Below are positions 22,166 to 30,540 of a stretch of 30,958 nt of DNA, one piece after another. A program made the position numbers and the translations under genes. The notes beneath the pieces were generated by a model. The model made no database searches and was not told where the DNA came from. It saw nothing but the letters and a program-made list of their open reading frames with translations. Source of the stretch: a virus; IMG/VR virus record IMGVR_UViG_3300025030_002201, positions 1 through 30,958 of that record. The stretch is one strand, 5' to 3'. The first letter of the stretch is position 1; every line of letters begins with the position of its first letter.

Positions 22166-23213
22166 CATTCACCTGAACCTCTGGGGGTACGGTGATCCTG
22201 AGGAGCGACTCGACGATCAGATCTACGCGATCGAGGTCGTGATGGGGCGAGCGGTGGAAGAGGACGTCGATGCGGTCCTCTGGACAGGCGACATCTTCCA
22301 CACCCAAGGCCAGGTCCACACCCAGGTGTTGCGGGCTCTCTACGGGGTCCTCTCGCCGTTCCGGAGCGATCTAAAGGACAAGACAGTTTTCTTGCCCGGC
22401 AACCATGACATGGTCTACCGGGACCACTCCAGCGTTCATGCCCTGGACTTCCTGAGTCTGTTTGGCCAGCTACCCATGATGCAGAGCAGCATATGGGGGG
22501 GGCCGATCAACATCCCAAACATGCCGCAGATCTGGGCCTTCCCCTACACCGACCTTCATGACCAGCTGGCTCGATGGCTCGATCTCTTCCAGAACCGGGA
22601 CCACGACCTGCTGCTCCTTCATCAGGGTGTCCGCAACGTCGAGTTCAAGTCCAGGGGCTTCGTTCTCGACGAGGGCCTCTCCGCAAGCATGATCCCTCCG
22701 GGCGTGTTCCACGCCTTCGTTGGTCATTGTCACTCGATGCGCAGGGTCTCCTCCAACATGACCGTGCCTGGCGCGCTCCAGCAGCACAACTTCGGGGACG
22801 TGGGGGACCCAAGAGGATTTCTGCTTGTGGAGTACAACGAGAGCGGTCTCACCTTCCAGCATATCCCGGTGGGTAACACTCGCTTCATCGACATCCCATA
22901 CACCGACGATCTTCCCTCGCTGGTTGACCAGATCAACGGTGAACGCGTTGACCTACCAAACGAGTTCATCCGCATCAGCAACGTGCCGGTGTCGAAGGTG
23001 GACGAGGTTCGCGCCTGGACGAAGGACGTGGGGGGGAACGATCTCAAGATCACCACACGGGATGACGTGCATGTCCCACTGCGTGTGCAGCAGCACGAGA
23101 TCGGCGACATCGAGTCCTTGCTCACCCGCTTTGCAAAGGAGAACGACCTGGGGCAGGACCTCCTCAAGGTGGGCTACGAGATCCTGAAGGGAGCTGAGGG
23201 TGGAGTTTCTTGA
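22137..23213 (+). CDS. sbcD: SbcD/gp47-like nuclease (metallophosphoesterase)
   Basis: 358 residues from ATG 22137, overlapping recA by 29 bases with GGGGAG in front. Phosphoesterase motifs in order: DIH (10-12), TGDIF (50-54), LPGNHD (86-91), the LLHQG segment (about residue 160) and GHCHS (about 199-203), supplying the two-metal site. Residues 270-358 are the capping/partner-binding part. With SbcC it forms the Mre11-Rad50 type complex (gp47/gp46 in T4), which trims double-strand ends and hairpins for recombination. The start of SbcC overlaps its stop by 14 bases, matching a two-subunit complex. Confidence 0.92.
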   Translation: MAGKFIVLSDIHLNLWGYGDPEERLDDQIYAIEVVMGRAVEEDVDAVLWTGDIFHTQGQVHTQVLRALYGVLSPFRSDLKDKTVFLPGNHDMVYRDHSSVHALDFLSLFGQLPMMQSSIWGGPINIPNMPQIWAFPYTDLHDQLARWLDLFQNRDHDLLLLHQGVRNVEFKSRGFVLDEGLSASMIPPGVFHAFVGHCHSMRRVSSNMTVPGALQQHNFGDVGDPRGFLLVEYNESGLTFQHIPVGNTRFIDIPYTDDLPSLVDQINGERVDLPNEFIRISNVPVSKVDEVRAWTKDVGGNDLKITTRDDVHVPLRVQQHEIGDIESLLTRFAKENDLGQDLLKVGYEILKGAEGGVS

Positions 23214-24996
23214 GATAAAGATCGAGAACTTTCTCTCGATCGCGAACGAAACGCTGCGCCTCGACAATCGCGGAGTGCTTCTGATCAGTGGGGAGAACGG
23301 TGCGGGGAAGAGCAGCCTCACGTCGAAGGCCATCGCCTGGGCCCTGTTCGGTCAGACCCTGAAGGGGGTGAAGGGTGACTCGGTTGTGAACGTGACCGAC
23401 CCCTCTGGACCGTGTGGGGTCGAGGTCACCTTCCGCGTTGGGGGCAAAGTGCACACTGCACATCGCCGCCGCAACCCCGCCTCCCTCGAGCTGGACGGCC
23501 AACGCTTCCGCGTCCCCTCCGAGACCCAGCGTGCGATCGAGCAGCTTGTGGGCCGAGATCTCGACGCGTTCATGGCCACGGACTACTTTGGCCAGGACCG
23601 AGCGACGGACTTTCTTGCGATGACGCCTACCTCCCAGATGGAGACGATGGAAGGAATCCTACGCCTCTCACGTCTGGACGAGCTCGTTGTGGAAGCGAAG
23701 GAGAGGGCGGCGCTTGAACGAGCGGGCCTCGAGCTGGACCAGAACACGTTGCGCTCGAGACAGGGGCAGACCGAGGAGCTGGTGCGGCAGATGACTGCAG
23801 CGACCAGCCGATATGATCAGCTGCAGGCTAGTTTGGATTTTCGAGAGGCGCACCGTCGTCAGCTGGACCTGAGGGAGAAGGAGCTGCGCAGATCAATTCT
23901 CAAGGGCCCAGTGGACGAGGCGCTCGTCGACCTTCGCCGGATCGAGCTTCAGCTCGACGAGGTCACCGAGCAGCTGAGGAAGCACGATGTATCAAGCGAG
24001 CACTACAAGGCCCTGTCCATCCAACTGCGAATTGAAGTCAGCAGCTACCGCAGCCAACTGAAGGACATCCAGGACGCGATCTGCCCAACCTGTGGGGGAA
24101 CGATCCAGAAGGAGCTGACGGACCGGTTGCGCGAGGAGCAGAAAGTCCTCCAGTTAACCTACGATAATCTGCTTGGTCGGCAGGCGGGGGTCAGCGAATG
24201 GCTTGGCACGTGTCAGGAAACCCACGTCGCGTTACGCAATCAGAAGATGGCCTACGAGCGTAAGCTCAGCGACAGCAACCAGAACTTCGAGAAGTTTGAG
24301 CAGAGCCTAGCGGAACTCAATGAGCTTCGCGCGACCCAACGCGCTCATGATGAGCGTGAGAAGGCTATCATGCTCGAGTTGGTGGGGATGGTCGACACGA
24401 TGACCAAGCAGCGTACGGATCTGGAGACGATGATGGCGGTGAACGAAGCGGCTTCCAAGCGTGGGCTGCATCGCCTCTCGATGATCAACTACTGGATGGA
24501 CATCTTCGGCAAGACCTTTCGGAACATGATCCTCGAGCAGGCTCTACCCTTCCTGCAGGAGAGGACGGAGTACCACCTGCGCCTCCTGAACAACTCTGCA
24601 CTCAGGGTGAGCTTTTCTACGCAGAAGACGTTGAAGAGTGGAGAGGAGCGTCAGCAGTTCACAGTCACGGCCTTCCGTGACCAGGGTGGTCAGTCCGAGA
24701 TGGCGCTCTCCGGCGGAGAAAGGCAGATCGTGTCCTTTGCTGTGGGCTTGGCGCTGTCAGAACTCGCAGATTCCCAAACTGGCTCCGCATCGAACCTCAT
24801 GATCCTAGATGAGCCCTTCACCATGCTGGACGAAGGGAACTGTGAGGAGGTCGTGCAGTACGTGACGACCGAGCTCGTAAAAAGAAAGGCTACTATCCTT
24901 CTGATCTCGAACGATGACCGCATGAAGGCACTGATTCCAGGGGGACTTCATGTGAAGCGTGGAGACGATGGCAAGTCCCGAGTTGATGGCACCTAG
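23200..24996 (+). CDS. sbcC: SbcC/gp46-like SMC-type ATPase
   Basis: 598 residues from GTG 23200, with AAGGGAG upstream. Walker A is GENGAGKS (31-38). The Q-loop-like DYFGQDRATDFL follows (about residues 128-139). Two coiled-coil arms of about 150 residues flank a zinc hook CPTC (295-298). The ABC signature LSGGERQIV comes near residue 502-510, and Walker B LMILDEPF near 532-539. This is the Rad50/SbcC layout, close in size to T4 gp46 (560). It would join DNA ends through the hook and drive the SbcD nuclease with ATP. A large inverted repeat in the genome could be a substrate (inference). Confidence 0.93.
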   Translation: MEFLEIKIENFLSIANETLRLDNRGVLLISGENGAGKSSLTSKAIAWALFGQTLKGVKGDSVVNVTDPSGPCGVEVTFRVGGKVHTAHRRRNPASLELDGQRFRVPSETQRAIEQLVGRDLDAFMATDYFGQDRATDFLAMTPTSQMETMEGILRLSRLDELVVEAKERAALERAGLELDQNTLRSRQGQTEELVRQMTAATSRYDQLQASLDFREAHRRQLDLREKELRRSILKGPVDEALVDLRRIELQLDEVTEQLRKHDVSSEHYKALSIQLRIEVSSYRSQLKDIQDAICPTCGGTIQKELTDRLREEQKVLQLTYDNLLGRQAGVSEWLGTCQETHVALRNQKMAYERKLSDSNQNFEKFEQSLAELNELRATQRAHDEREKAIMLELVGMVDTMTKQRTDLETMMAVNEAASKRGLHRLSMINYWMDIFGKTFRNMILEQALPFLQERTEYHLRLLNNSALRVSFSTQKTLKSGEERQQFTVTAFRDQGGQSEMALSGGERQIVSFAVGLALSELADSQTGSASNLMILDEPFTMLDEGNCEEVVQYVTTELVKRKATILLISNDDRMKALIPGGLHVKRGDDGKSRVDGT

Positions 24997-25636
24997 CATG
25001 AATCCTCATGATGAAGAGCTTCGGCGCCTGTACCTCAGGCACGCGATCCTGCTCGAGTCGGGGGCGGATCTCGAAGGCCGAAACCTGTTCATGGTTGGCG
25101 ACGTCACGTCTCCCAACGCGGAGAACATGATCAGCAGCCTGCACCTGATGAACACACGGGATGCCTCACCAATCAAGCTCTGGATCAACTCATTCGGCGG
25201 CGAAGACGACATGCTGTTTTACATGTACGACGCCATCACGGCGAGCTCCGCTCCGGTCTACACAATTGGAACGGGGATGATCTGCTCTGCAGCGGCCCTC
25301 CTCCTGGTGTGTGGCGACCGGCGGTACGCAACCCCGAACTCCTGGTACATGACCCACAAGGGCAGGTTCCAGATAGAGGGTGACGAGGACGAGGTGCGTG
25401 CAGCAACGGACCTCTCCTCGGCCGTGTCGGATCGGTACTGGAAGCTCATCGGTCGACACACGACTCGCTCACCGAAGTGGTGGTTCAGTCGAAGCAAGGG
25501 GCGGGGAGAGCTGTGGATGGATGTGGACGACATGCTGAAGAACGGCGTGATCGATGATGTGCTCAAGCCTACGCGTCGCGAGCTTGCACCGCTGAACCGT
25601 AGTCGGGTCCAGAAGAACGAGGAAGAAGACGAGTAG
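24968..25636 (+). CDS. ClpP-like serine protease fold protein
   Basis: 222 residues from ATG 24968, with GGAG 3 bases upstream; ATG 24998 just after the SbcC stop is an alternative. ClpP-family motifs are clear: LWINSFGG (71-78) for the oxyanion loop, TGMICSAAAL (102-111) with nucleophile S107, and YMTHKG (127-132) with His130. The place of the catalytic Asp (the TDRD segment of ClpP) reads SRSKGRGELWMD (174-185), with no Asp in the same position, although D185 or D187 is near. It may use another acid, work as a Ser-His dyad, or be an inactive partner. Phage ClpP-like proteins act as prohead proteases or alter host Clp. The tail is basic then acidic (KNEEEDE). Confidence 0.82.
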   Translation: MASPELMAPSMNPHDEELRRLYLRHAILLESGADLEGRNLFMVGDVTSPNAENMISSLHLMNTRDASPIKLWINSFGGEDDMLFYMYDAITASSAPVYTIGTGMICSAAALLLVCGDRRYATPNSWYMTHKGRFQIEGDEDEVRAATDLSSAVSDRYWKLIGRHTTRSPKWWFSRSKGRGELWMDVDDMLKNGVIDDVLKPTRRELAPLNRSRVQKNEEEDE

Positions 25637-25638
25637 AG

Positions 25639-25746
25639 ATGCGACCCTTCGGACTCGGCGACCTGGAAGCAGCGTTGCTCTGGCAGGCGATCTGGTTCTT
25701 CTCTGGTGTCGTGGTGGGTGTGGGCCTAGCGGTGCTGATCCTGTGA
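25639..25746 (+). CDS. 35-residue single-span membrane peptide
   Basis: ATG 25639 comes two bases after the protease stop, and the TGA overlaps the GTG of the next gene (GTGA), so it fills the gap exactly. Residues 12-35 are strongly hydrophobic (LLWQAIWFFSGVVVGVGLAVLIL with one Gln near its start), giving one transmembrane helix. A short N-terminus with one Arg and one Asp precedes it. The fit to its neighbours is the main support. Its function is unknown, and lysis, membrane anchoring and inhibitor peptide are all possible. Confidence 0.65.
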   Translation: MRPFGLGDLEAALLWQAIWFFSGVVVGVGLAVLIL

Positions 25747-26096
25747 CACCAAGCTCGGCGAAGAGCAAAGGCCGAGCACTTCAGAAGTACGTCGCTGCGC
25801 GGATCCAAGAGGTGTTTGGTTTACCTAAGACTGATGTTGTGTCTAGGTCTATGGGCTCTGGCGGAGTGGACATTATGTTGAGTGACAGAGCCCTGCAGCT
25901 GTTTCCTGTCGCTGTCGAGTCCAAGAATACGCGGACTTGTCCGGGGCTATCCGCGCTGGAGCAGAGTGCAGCTAATGCTGGTAATTACCTACCAGTCGTC
26001 TGTTGGAAGCCACCGGGGAAGGGAATGGAGAAGACAATGGTGTACATGGACCTAGATCACTTTCTGTATTTCGTGCGCGATTGGCGGCGCGTTTAA
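25743..26096 (+). CDS. PD-(D/E)XK nuclease-like protein
   Basis: 117 residues from GTG 25743 (GTGA overlap with the membrane peptide). After a basic N-terminal helix (KSKGRALQKYVAARIQ), the motif GSGGVDIMLSD (38-48) contains D43, and the next strand AVESKN (57-62) has the E59-S-K61 triad of PD-(D/E)XK enzymes. The family includes phage Holliday-junction resolvases, VRR-type nucleases and recombination endonucleases. The Cys-Trp-Lys C-terminus is unmatched. The location after RecA/SbcCD suits a junction or end-processing nuclease. Sequence-specific cutting cannot be judged. Confidence 0.75.
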   Translation: MTPSSAKSKGRALQKYVAARIQEVFGLPKTDVVSRSMGSGGVDIMLSDRALQLFPVAVESKNTRTCPGLSALEQSAANAGNYLPVVCWKPPGKGMEKTMVYMDLDHFLYFVRDWRRV

Positions 26097-26116
26097 GCCT
26101 GTACAGAGGAGGAAGA

Positions 26117-26407
26117 ATGAAGTTTGTGATCTACCTCGGCGGGTATGAAGTTCTCATTGCCACTCCAGAGTCGGAGAGGAAAATGGTTCAGAAGATCTTC
26201 GGTGAGCAAGGATCGCTTCGTTCCATATCCAATGGCAACTGGACCCTGCAGTACAGGAGGATCGAGTTCGACGCGGACTACTTGGTCGGTGGCATCTACG
26301 GCCCGCGCGCGTGCGGAAGACCTGGGTTGCACATGGGAATCGAAGGGGATCTGTCGAGGGATCTATTCCTAGCTGACGAACCGATCCCGGAACAGGAGAT
26401 CCGATAG
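26117..26407 (+). CDS. Hypothetical protein, 96 aa
   Basis: ATG 26117 is preceded by a strong AGAGGAGGAAGA ribosome site, so good translation is expected. The product has alternating strands and helices (MKFVIYLGGYEVLIAT at the N-terminus, then Gly/Pro-rich loops near residues 57-75) and an acidic C-terminus. There are no motifs, membrane segment or signal peptide. The next gene starts one base before its stop ends (TAGTG). I do not recognise a family. Confidence 0.75.
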   Translation: MKFVIYLGGYEVLIATPESERKMVQKIFGEQGSLRSISNGNWTLQYRRIEFDADYLVGGIYGPRACGRPGLHMGIEGDLSRDLFLADEPIPEQEIR

Positions 26408-26748
26408 TGGGTTACGGCACGTTTGACTTCACGGAGTCGTTGCGCGTCGCAGGCGTGGAGCTCCACCAGGTGGAGAAGGTTCTCTACGGGTGGGGCAACG
26501 TTGATGAGCAAGGTAAGTGCTGCAACGAGTGCGGAGGTGAGTGGTCTGGAGGCTTCATCTTCCGCATGAAGGATGGCAGGGTTGGGAAGGTCACCGGCTG
26601 GTGCGACTACACCGGCTGGGGTTGCCAGGACGGTGCGGATGTCGAATGGATAAAAGCAGGTGCGGGTCTGCCGGAGATCCCCATGGGCGCTGATGAGGAC
26701 CCAGCGGATCTGAACGCAGAGTTGACGGGGACCGGTGACGTGGTCTGA
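26407..26748 (+). CDS. Cys-rich hypothetical protein, 113 aa
   Basis: GTG 26407 overlaps the previous TAG by one base. A metal site is likely: CCNECGG (38-44) and, about 30 residues on, WCDYTGWGCQDG (about 66-77). The region around these Cys is rich in Gly, Trp and aromatic residues, and a similar arrangement is seen in small phage/bacterial proteins that may bind zinc. The acidic C-terminus is probably disordered. I have no function to propose. It is followed by 14 bases and an HNH gene. Confidence 0.7.
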   Translation: MGYGTFDFTESLRVAGVELHQVEKVLYGWGNVDEQGKCCNECGGEWSGGFIFRMKDGRVGKVTGWCDYTGWGCQDGADVEWIKAGAGLPEIPMGADEDPADLNAELTGTGDVV

Positions 26749-26762
26749 GGACAATTACGACC

Positions 26763-27260
26763 ATGCAGTGCAAGTCCTGCATGCGAACATTGTCTCTCGT
26801 TGCCTTTTATCCTTCGGTTCAATCGGGACGATGGGGTCAACGGCTCTGCATCGAGTGTTCTAAGGAGAATGCACGTCAACGTCGAGCGAACCCTGAGAAC
26901 CATCTCCAGATCCGCAGTACAGAGATCGCTTCGCAGCTCACGCAGCGAAACCGAAAGAGAAAGAAGAAAATGGGCTGTGATGTAACGGGCAGAGAGATTC
27001 GTTGGCTCTGGGTGTTTCAGAACGGCTTGTGTGCAGACACCGGGGAACCGATGACTCTTTCAGGCAAACGAAAGAGAAAGACTCCACTTCGCACCGCGAT
27101 GTCTGTCGATCGCATTGATCACCATAAGGGGTACGCGAAGGATAACATTCGTCTTGTCTGCCACTATGTCAACATGGTGAGACGAGACCTTCCCTTCGAC
27201 ATTTGGAGAAGTGTTGTAGATAAGTTCGATTGGAAGCGTCTGCTTCACGAGGAGCAATAG
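26763..27260 (+). CDS. HNH endonuclease
   Basis: 165 residues from ATG 26763. The N-terminal zinc pair CKSC (3-6) with CIEC (29-32) forms a zinc ribbon. A Lys/Arg-rich stretch (about 60-70) precedes the catalytic part: LCADTGEPM (89-97), SVDRIDHHKGYAKDNIRLV (114-132, with D116, D119 and N128) and N137, i.e. the VDRIDxxKGY-N-N pattern of HNH homing-type and nicking endonucleases. Such genes commonly sit beside ribonucleotide reductase genes as mobile intron or intron-less homing nucleases. Here it lies immediately 5' of the reductase with a one-base overlap. It has lower GC and an AGA/AAG-rich codon flavour in the middle, hinting at separate origin. Confidence 0.85.
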   Translation: MQCKSCMRTLSLVAFYPSVQSGRWGQRLCIECSKENARQRRANPENHLQIRSTEIASQLTQRNRKRKKKMGCDVTGREIRWLWVFQNGLCADTGEPMTLSGKRKRKTPLRTAMSVDRIDHHKGYAKDNIRLVCHYVNMVRRDLPFDIWRSVVDKFDWKRLLHEEQ

Positions 27261-29236
27261 TGCAGTTTGAAGGTGCTGAATTTTCCTTGAAAGAGAAGTT
27301 CATCGACCTCTACAAGCGCAAGCGCGTAAACTGGGGCCCGCTCGGTACCTTCGTGTTCAACCGCACGTACGCGAGAGAGTTGGAGGATGGGACGAACGAG
27401 CGCTGGTGGCAGACCGTTCGTCGTGTCGTCGAGGGCTGCTATCTGATCCAGAAGCGGCACTGCAAGCAGCAGTTCGTGTTGTGGGATGAGCGCCAAGCTC
27501 AGAAGTCGGCCCAGGCCATGTACGACGCGATCTTCACCTTCAAGTTCCTTCCGCCAGGCCGTGGGCTTTGGGCCATGGGGACCGAGTTCTTGTTCAAGCA
27601 GGGTGGCGCGTGTGTCAACAATTGCGCCTTTATGTCCACTGAGGATCTCGCTCACGATTTCTCAGGGCCGTTCGTATGGCTGGCCGAGATGTCCATGTTG
27701 GGTGTGGGCGTGGGCTTCGATTGTGAGGGCGCCTTCGGCCGGGAGATTCTCCTCCGTGCTCCTCGAGTAGCAATCGGTGAGAGTTTCGTCGTAGAGGACT
27801 CGCGGCAGGGTTGGGTGGCGGCGTTTCGTCGCGTGCTGGATTCCTTCGTGGGTAAGGACACCCTACCGGAGTCCTTCGACTACAGCGCGATTCGACCGGC
27901 TGGGTCCCCCATCAAGGGATTCGGTGGTGTGGCCCCTGGCCCCGAGCCGCTCCAGAAGCTCGTCGACCGCACGCGCATCATCCTCGACGAATACGTGAAA
28001 GAGGATAAGCCAGTCGACTCGCGGCTCATCGTCGATGTCATGAACTTCGCGGGAGCTGCGGTGGTGGCCGGAGGTGTCAGGCGCAGCGCAGAGCTTGCTC
28101 TGGGGCGGCCTGACGACCTCGAGTATATTGGGCTCAAGGATCAAGGCCGAGTCGAAGACCCTACACTGGCAAGGTGGGCTTCGAACAACTCGGTGATCGT
28201 GAAGCAGGGTAGTTCCTATGAGGCGCTGGCCTCGCGTAGTGTCGAGAATGGGGAGCCGGGCTACTTTTGGCTGGACAACGCCAGAGCTTACGGGCGACTC
28301 GCCGATGGTCCCACGAATGCTGACCGTCGTGTCCGTGGTGGCAACCCCTGTCTCGAGCAGACCTTAGAGTCCCGAGAGCTCTGCTGCCTTGTCGAAACGT
28401 TCCCATCTCTACATTCCTGTCTTGAAGAGTACAAGCAAACCCTGAAGTTTGCCTATCTGTACGCCAAGACCGTCACCCTGATTCCGACTCACGACCCACG
28501 CACCAATGCCGTCATGTTCCGCAACCGGCGGATCGGGCTCAGCCAGACTGGGATCGTCGAGAACATCAACCGCATTGGTCTCAGAGAGCACCTGCGCTGG
28601 TGTGATGAGGGGTACAAGGAGGTCCGCAGGTGGGATGACGTGTACAGCGATTGGATGTGCATCCCTCGCTCGATCAAGGTGACTACGGTAAAGCCTAGTG
28701 GCACCGTGAGCCTGCTGCCGGGCGTCACGCCGGGGATCCATTCCCCCCATTCGGAGCACTACATCCGACGTATCCGCGTGAGCAAGAACTCGGATGTCTG
28801 GCAGCACTACCAGAAGGCGGGGTACGAGGTCGTGCAGGATGTGTACGCGGACAACACGATGGTGATCGAGTTCCCGGTGAAGGAGAACAACTTCACCCGT
28901 GGAAAGGACGACGTCTCGATGTGGGAGCAATTCGCCCTAGCAGCTGCGCTCCAGCGCCACTGGTCAGACAACGCGGTCAGCATCACGATCACCATCCAGC
29001 CTAACGAGGCCAAGGACCTGGCCTCTGCTCTGACCGTGTACGAGTCCCAGCTCAAGAGCGTCTCGTTCCTGCCCGTGCGTGGCGACCAGGTCTACCAGCA
29101 GGCGCCCTACGAGAGCATCACGGCCGAGCAGTACAAGGAACGCACCTCGAGTCTCAAGCCTGTCAACTTCGACGCCATCGCCGACATCGACAAGAAGGAA
29201 GAGCGCTTCTGCGATGGCGAGGTATGCACTCTCTAA
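27260..29236 (+). CDS. Adenosylcobalamin-dependent (class II) ribonucleotide reductase
   Basis: 658 residues from GTG 27260 with GAGGAG 5 bases before it; the start overlaps the HNH stop by one base. It resembles monomeric B12-dependent ribonucleoside-triphosphate reductase: the N-terminal redox Cys around C118-C122 (GGACVNNCAF), NPCLEQTL (from 362) with thiyl-radical Cys364, a second Cys pair ELCC (375-376), and C-terminal CDGEVC (651-656), which in the Lactobacillus leichmannii enzyme shuttles electrons from thioredoxin. It is shorter than that enzyme (739), so some insertions are absent. It makes dNTPs without oxygen or a diferric partner but needs cobalamin from the host. No class I subunit is visible. 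Confidence 0.92.
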   Translation: MQFEGAEFSLKEKFIDLYKRKRVNWGPLGTFVFNRTYARELEDGTNERWWQTVRRVVEGCYLIQKRHCKQQFVLWDERQAQKSAQAMYDAIFTFKFLPPGRGLWAMGTEFLFKQGGACVNNCAFMSTEDLAHDFSGPFVWLAEMSMLGVGVGFDCEGAFGREILLRAPRVAIGESFVVEDSRQGWVAAFRRVLDSFVGKDTLPESFDYSAIRPAGSPIKGFGGVAPGPEPLQKLVDRTRIILDEYVKEDKPVDSRLIVDVMNFAGAAVVAGGVRRSAELALGRPDDLEYIGLKDQGRVEDPTLARWASNNSVIVKQGSSYEALASRSVENGEPGYFWLDNARAYGRLADGPTNADRRVRGGNPCLEQTLESRELCCLVETFPSLHSCLEEYKQTLKFAYLYAKTVTLIPTHDPRTNAVMFRNRRIGLSQTGIVENINRIGLREHLRWCDEGYKEVRRWDDVYSDWMCIPRSIKVTTVKPSGTVSLLPGVTPGIHSPHSEHYIRRIRVSKNSDVWQHYQKAGYEVVQDVYADNTMVIEFPVKENNFTRGKDDVSMWEQFALAAALQRHWSDNAVSITITIQPNEAKDLASALTVYESQLKSVSFLPVRGDQVYQQAPYESITAEQYKERTSSLKPVNFDAIADIDKKEERFCDGEVCTL

Positions 29237-29248
29237 GGAGGAAGCATT

Positions 29249-29638
29249 TTGGGGCCCCGTGGCTACTTCATGCATCGACGTTTCGGGAACTGCCCCAAGG
29301 GGGGTGTCACCGCCTACTTCATGGTCGAGCTGCTGCCGGAGAACAGATACCTGATCTCGTACAGCCTCGCCCGCTGCAACCCCATCGACAACTTCGAGAA
29401 GCGGCGGGGTCGATCCATCGCCCAGGGCCGCTTCGAGAAGCGTCGGAACTGCGGGGACGTGACCACATACATGGTCGAGGCACCCGACCCAGAGGCCGCG
29501 CGGGGGATCGTCATCAGACGGATGGAGAAGGTCTGTCTCGGGGAACTCGATGCGATGCGGGATCTGCACGCACTCCGCATCGGTGAGCTCATGCGCAAGT
29601 ACACCCAACTGATTCGAGAAGGGATCATCACGATTTGA
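29249..29638 (+). CDS. Hypothetical basic protein, 129 aa
   Basis: TTG 29249 has an excellent AAGGAGG (29235-29241) 7 bases upstream. The product is rich in Arg and Tyr with four Cys scattered (C14, C43, C67, C96 by position), and a helical C-terminal third. There is no membrane segment or motif I can name. Its stop overlaps the TTG of the RNA ligase gene (TTGA), indicating coupling. It follows the ribonucleotide reductase without a gap, so a nucleotide-metabolism or RNA-repair partner is possible. Confidence 0.72.
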   Translation: MGPRGYFMHRRFGNCPKGGVTAYFMVELLPENRYLISYSLARCNPIDNFEKRRGRSIAQGRFEKRRNCGDVTTYMVEAPDPEAARGIVIRRMEKVCLGELDAMRDLHALRIGELMRKYTQLIREGIITI

Positions 29639-30540
29639 AGTATCACTCGTACCCGAGCATCTACAACCTCGGCCATCGTGCCGTGCGGGACCTGTTCATG
29701 GGTCCGGTGCTCGTGGAAGAAAAGGTCGACGGCTCGCAGTTCAGCTTCGGACTGCTCGAGGAGGGACTCGTCTGTGCCTCCAAGCGCACGCAGCTGATCC
29801 TCGACGCCCCGGACAAGCTCTTCACACAGGCGGTCACCACGGCCTTGTTTCTGGCGCCATACCTGCACTCGGATTGGATTTACCGGGCTGAGTACCTACA
29901 GAAGCCCAAGCACAACGCCTTGGCGTACTCTCGAATTCCCGCTCAGCACTTGATCATCTACGACATCGTGCGGGGGCAAGAGGATTACCTGGACGAGGAG
30001 GAGAAGGTCCTAGAGGCGCAGCGTCTCGGTCTGGAGTGCGTCCCGACGCTGTACTCAGGCCAGGTGGAGAGCGCAGACCTATTGAGGGGGCTGCTCGAGA
30101 CGGAGTCGATTCTCGGCGGGGCGAAGATCGAAGGCTTCGTCATCAAGAATCATCGGATGCTCGGGCCGGACAAGAAGGCTCTGATGGGCAAGTTCGTGTC
30201 CGAGGAGTTCAAGGAGAAGCACGCGCACGAGTGGAAGGTTAGCAACCCCAAGCAAGGCGACGTGATCCAGCTGCTCATCAAAGCCCTTTGCACTCCAGCT
30301 AGGTGGGACAAGGCGATCCAGCACCTGCGGGACGACGGGGTCCTGACCGACTCGCTGAAGGACATCGGGGCACTTATTCTCGAGATCAAGGCCGACATGA
30401 CGAAGGAGTGTGAGGACGAGATCAAGGACGTCCTCTACAAGTGGGCGCTGCCAAAGGTCCAGCGAGGGGTGACGGGCGGCTTCCCAGAGTTCTACAAGCA
30501 GCTGCTGCTCAATCGGCAGTTCGAGAGCCCCGACACGTGA
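29635..30540 (+). CDS. RNA ligase, Rnl2-like
   Basis: 301 residues from TTG 29635, overlapping the previous stop as TTGA. Nucleotidyltransferase motifs: I EEKVDGS (28-34) with Lys30 as the AMP-accepting residue, III WIYRAEYL (81-88), IIIa LIIYDI (106-111), IV EGFVIKN (166-172) and V MGKFVSEEFKE (184-194). This order matches T4 Rnl2-type RNA ligases (334 residues), which seal 3'-OH/5'-phosphate nicks in RNA via ligase-AMP and RNA-adenylate. The C-terminal helical domain (220-295) corresponds to the Rnl2 RNA-binding domain. In phages it reverses host tRNA cleavage used as defence. No kinase-phosphatase gene is in the window. Confidence 0.9.
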   Translation: MKYHSYPSIYNLGHRAVRDLFMGPVLVEEKVDGSQFSFGLLEEGLVCASKRTQLILDAPDKLFTQAVTTALFLAPYLHSDWIYRAEYLQKPKHNALAYSRIPAQHLIIYDIVRGQEDYLDEEEKVLEAQRLGLECVPTLYSGQVESADLLRGLLETESILGGAKIEGFVIKNHRMLGPDKKALMGKFVSEEFKEKHAHEWKVSNPKQGDVIQLLIKALCTPARWDKAIQHLRDDGVLTDSLKDIGALILEIKADMTKECEDEIKDVLYKWALPKVQRGVTGGFPEFYKQLLLNRQFESPDT

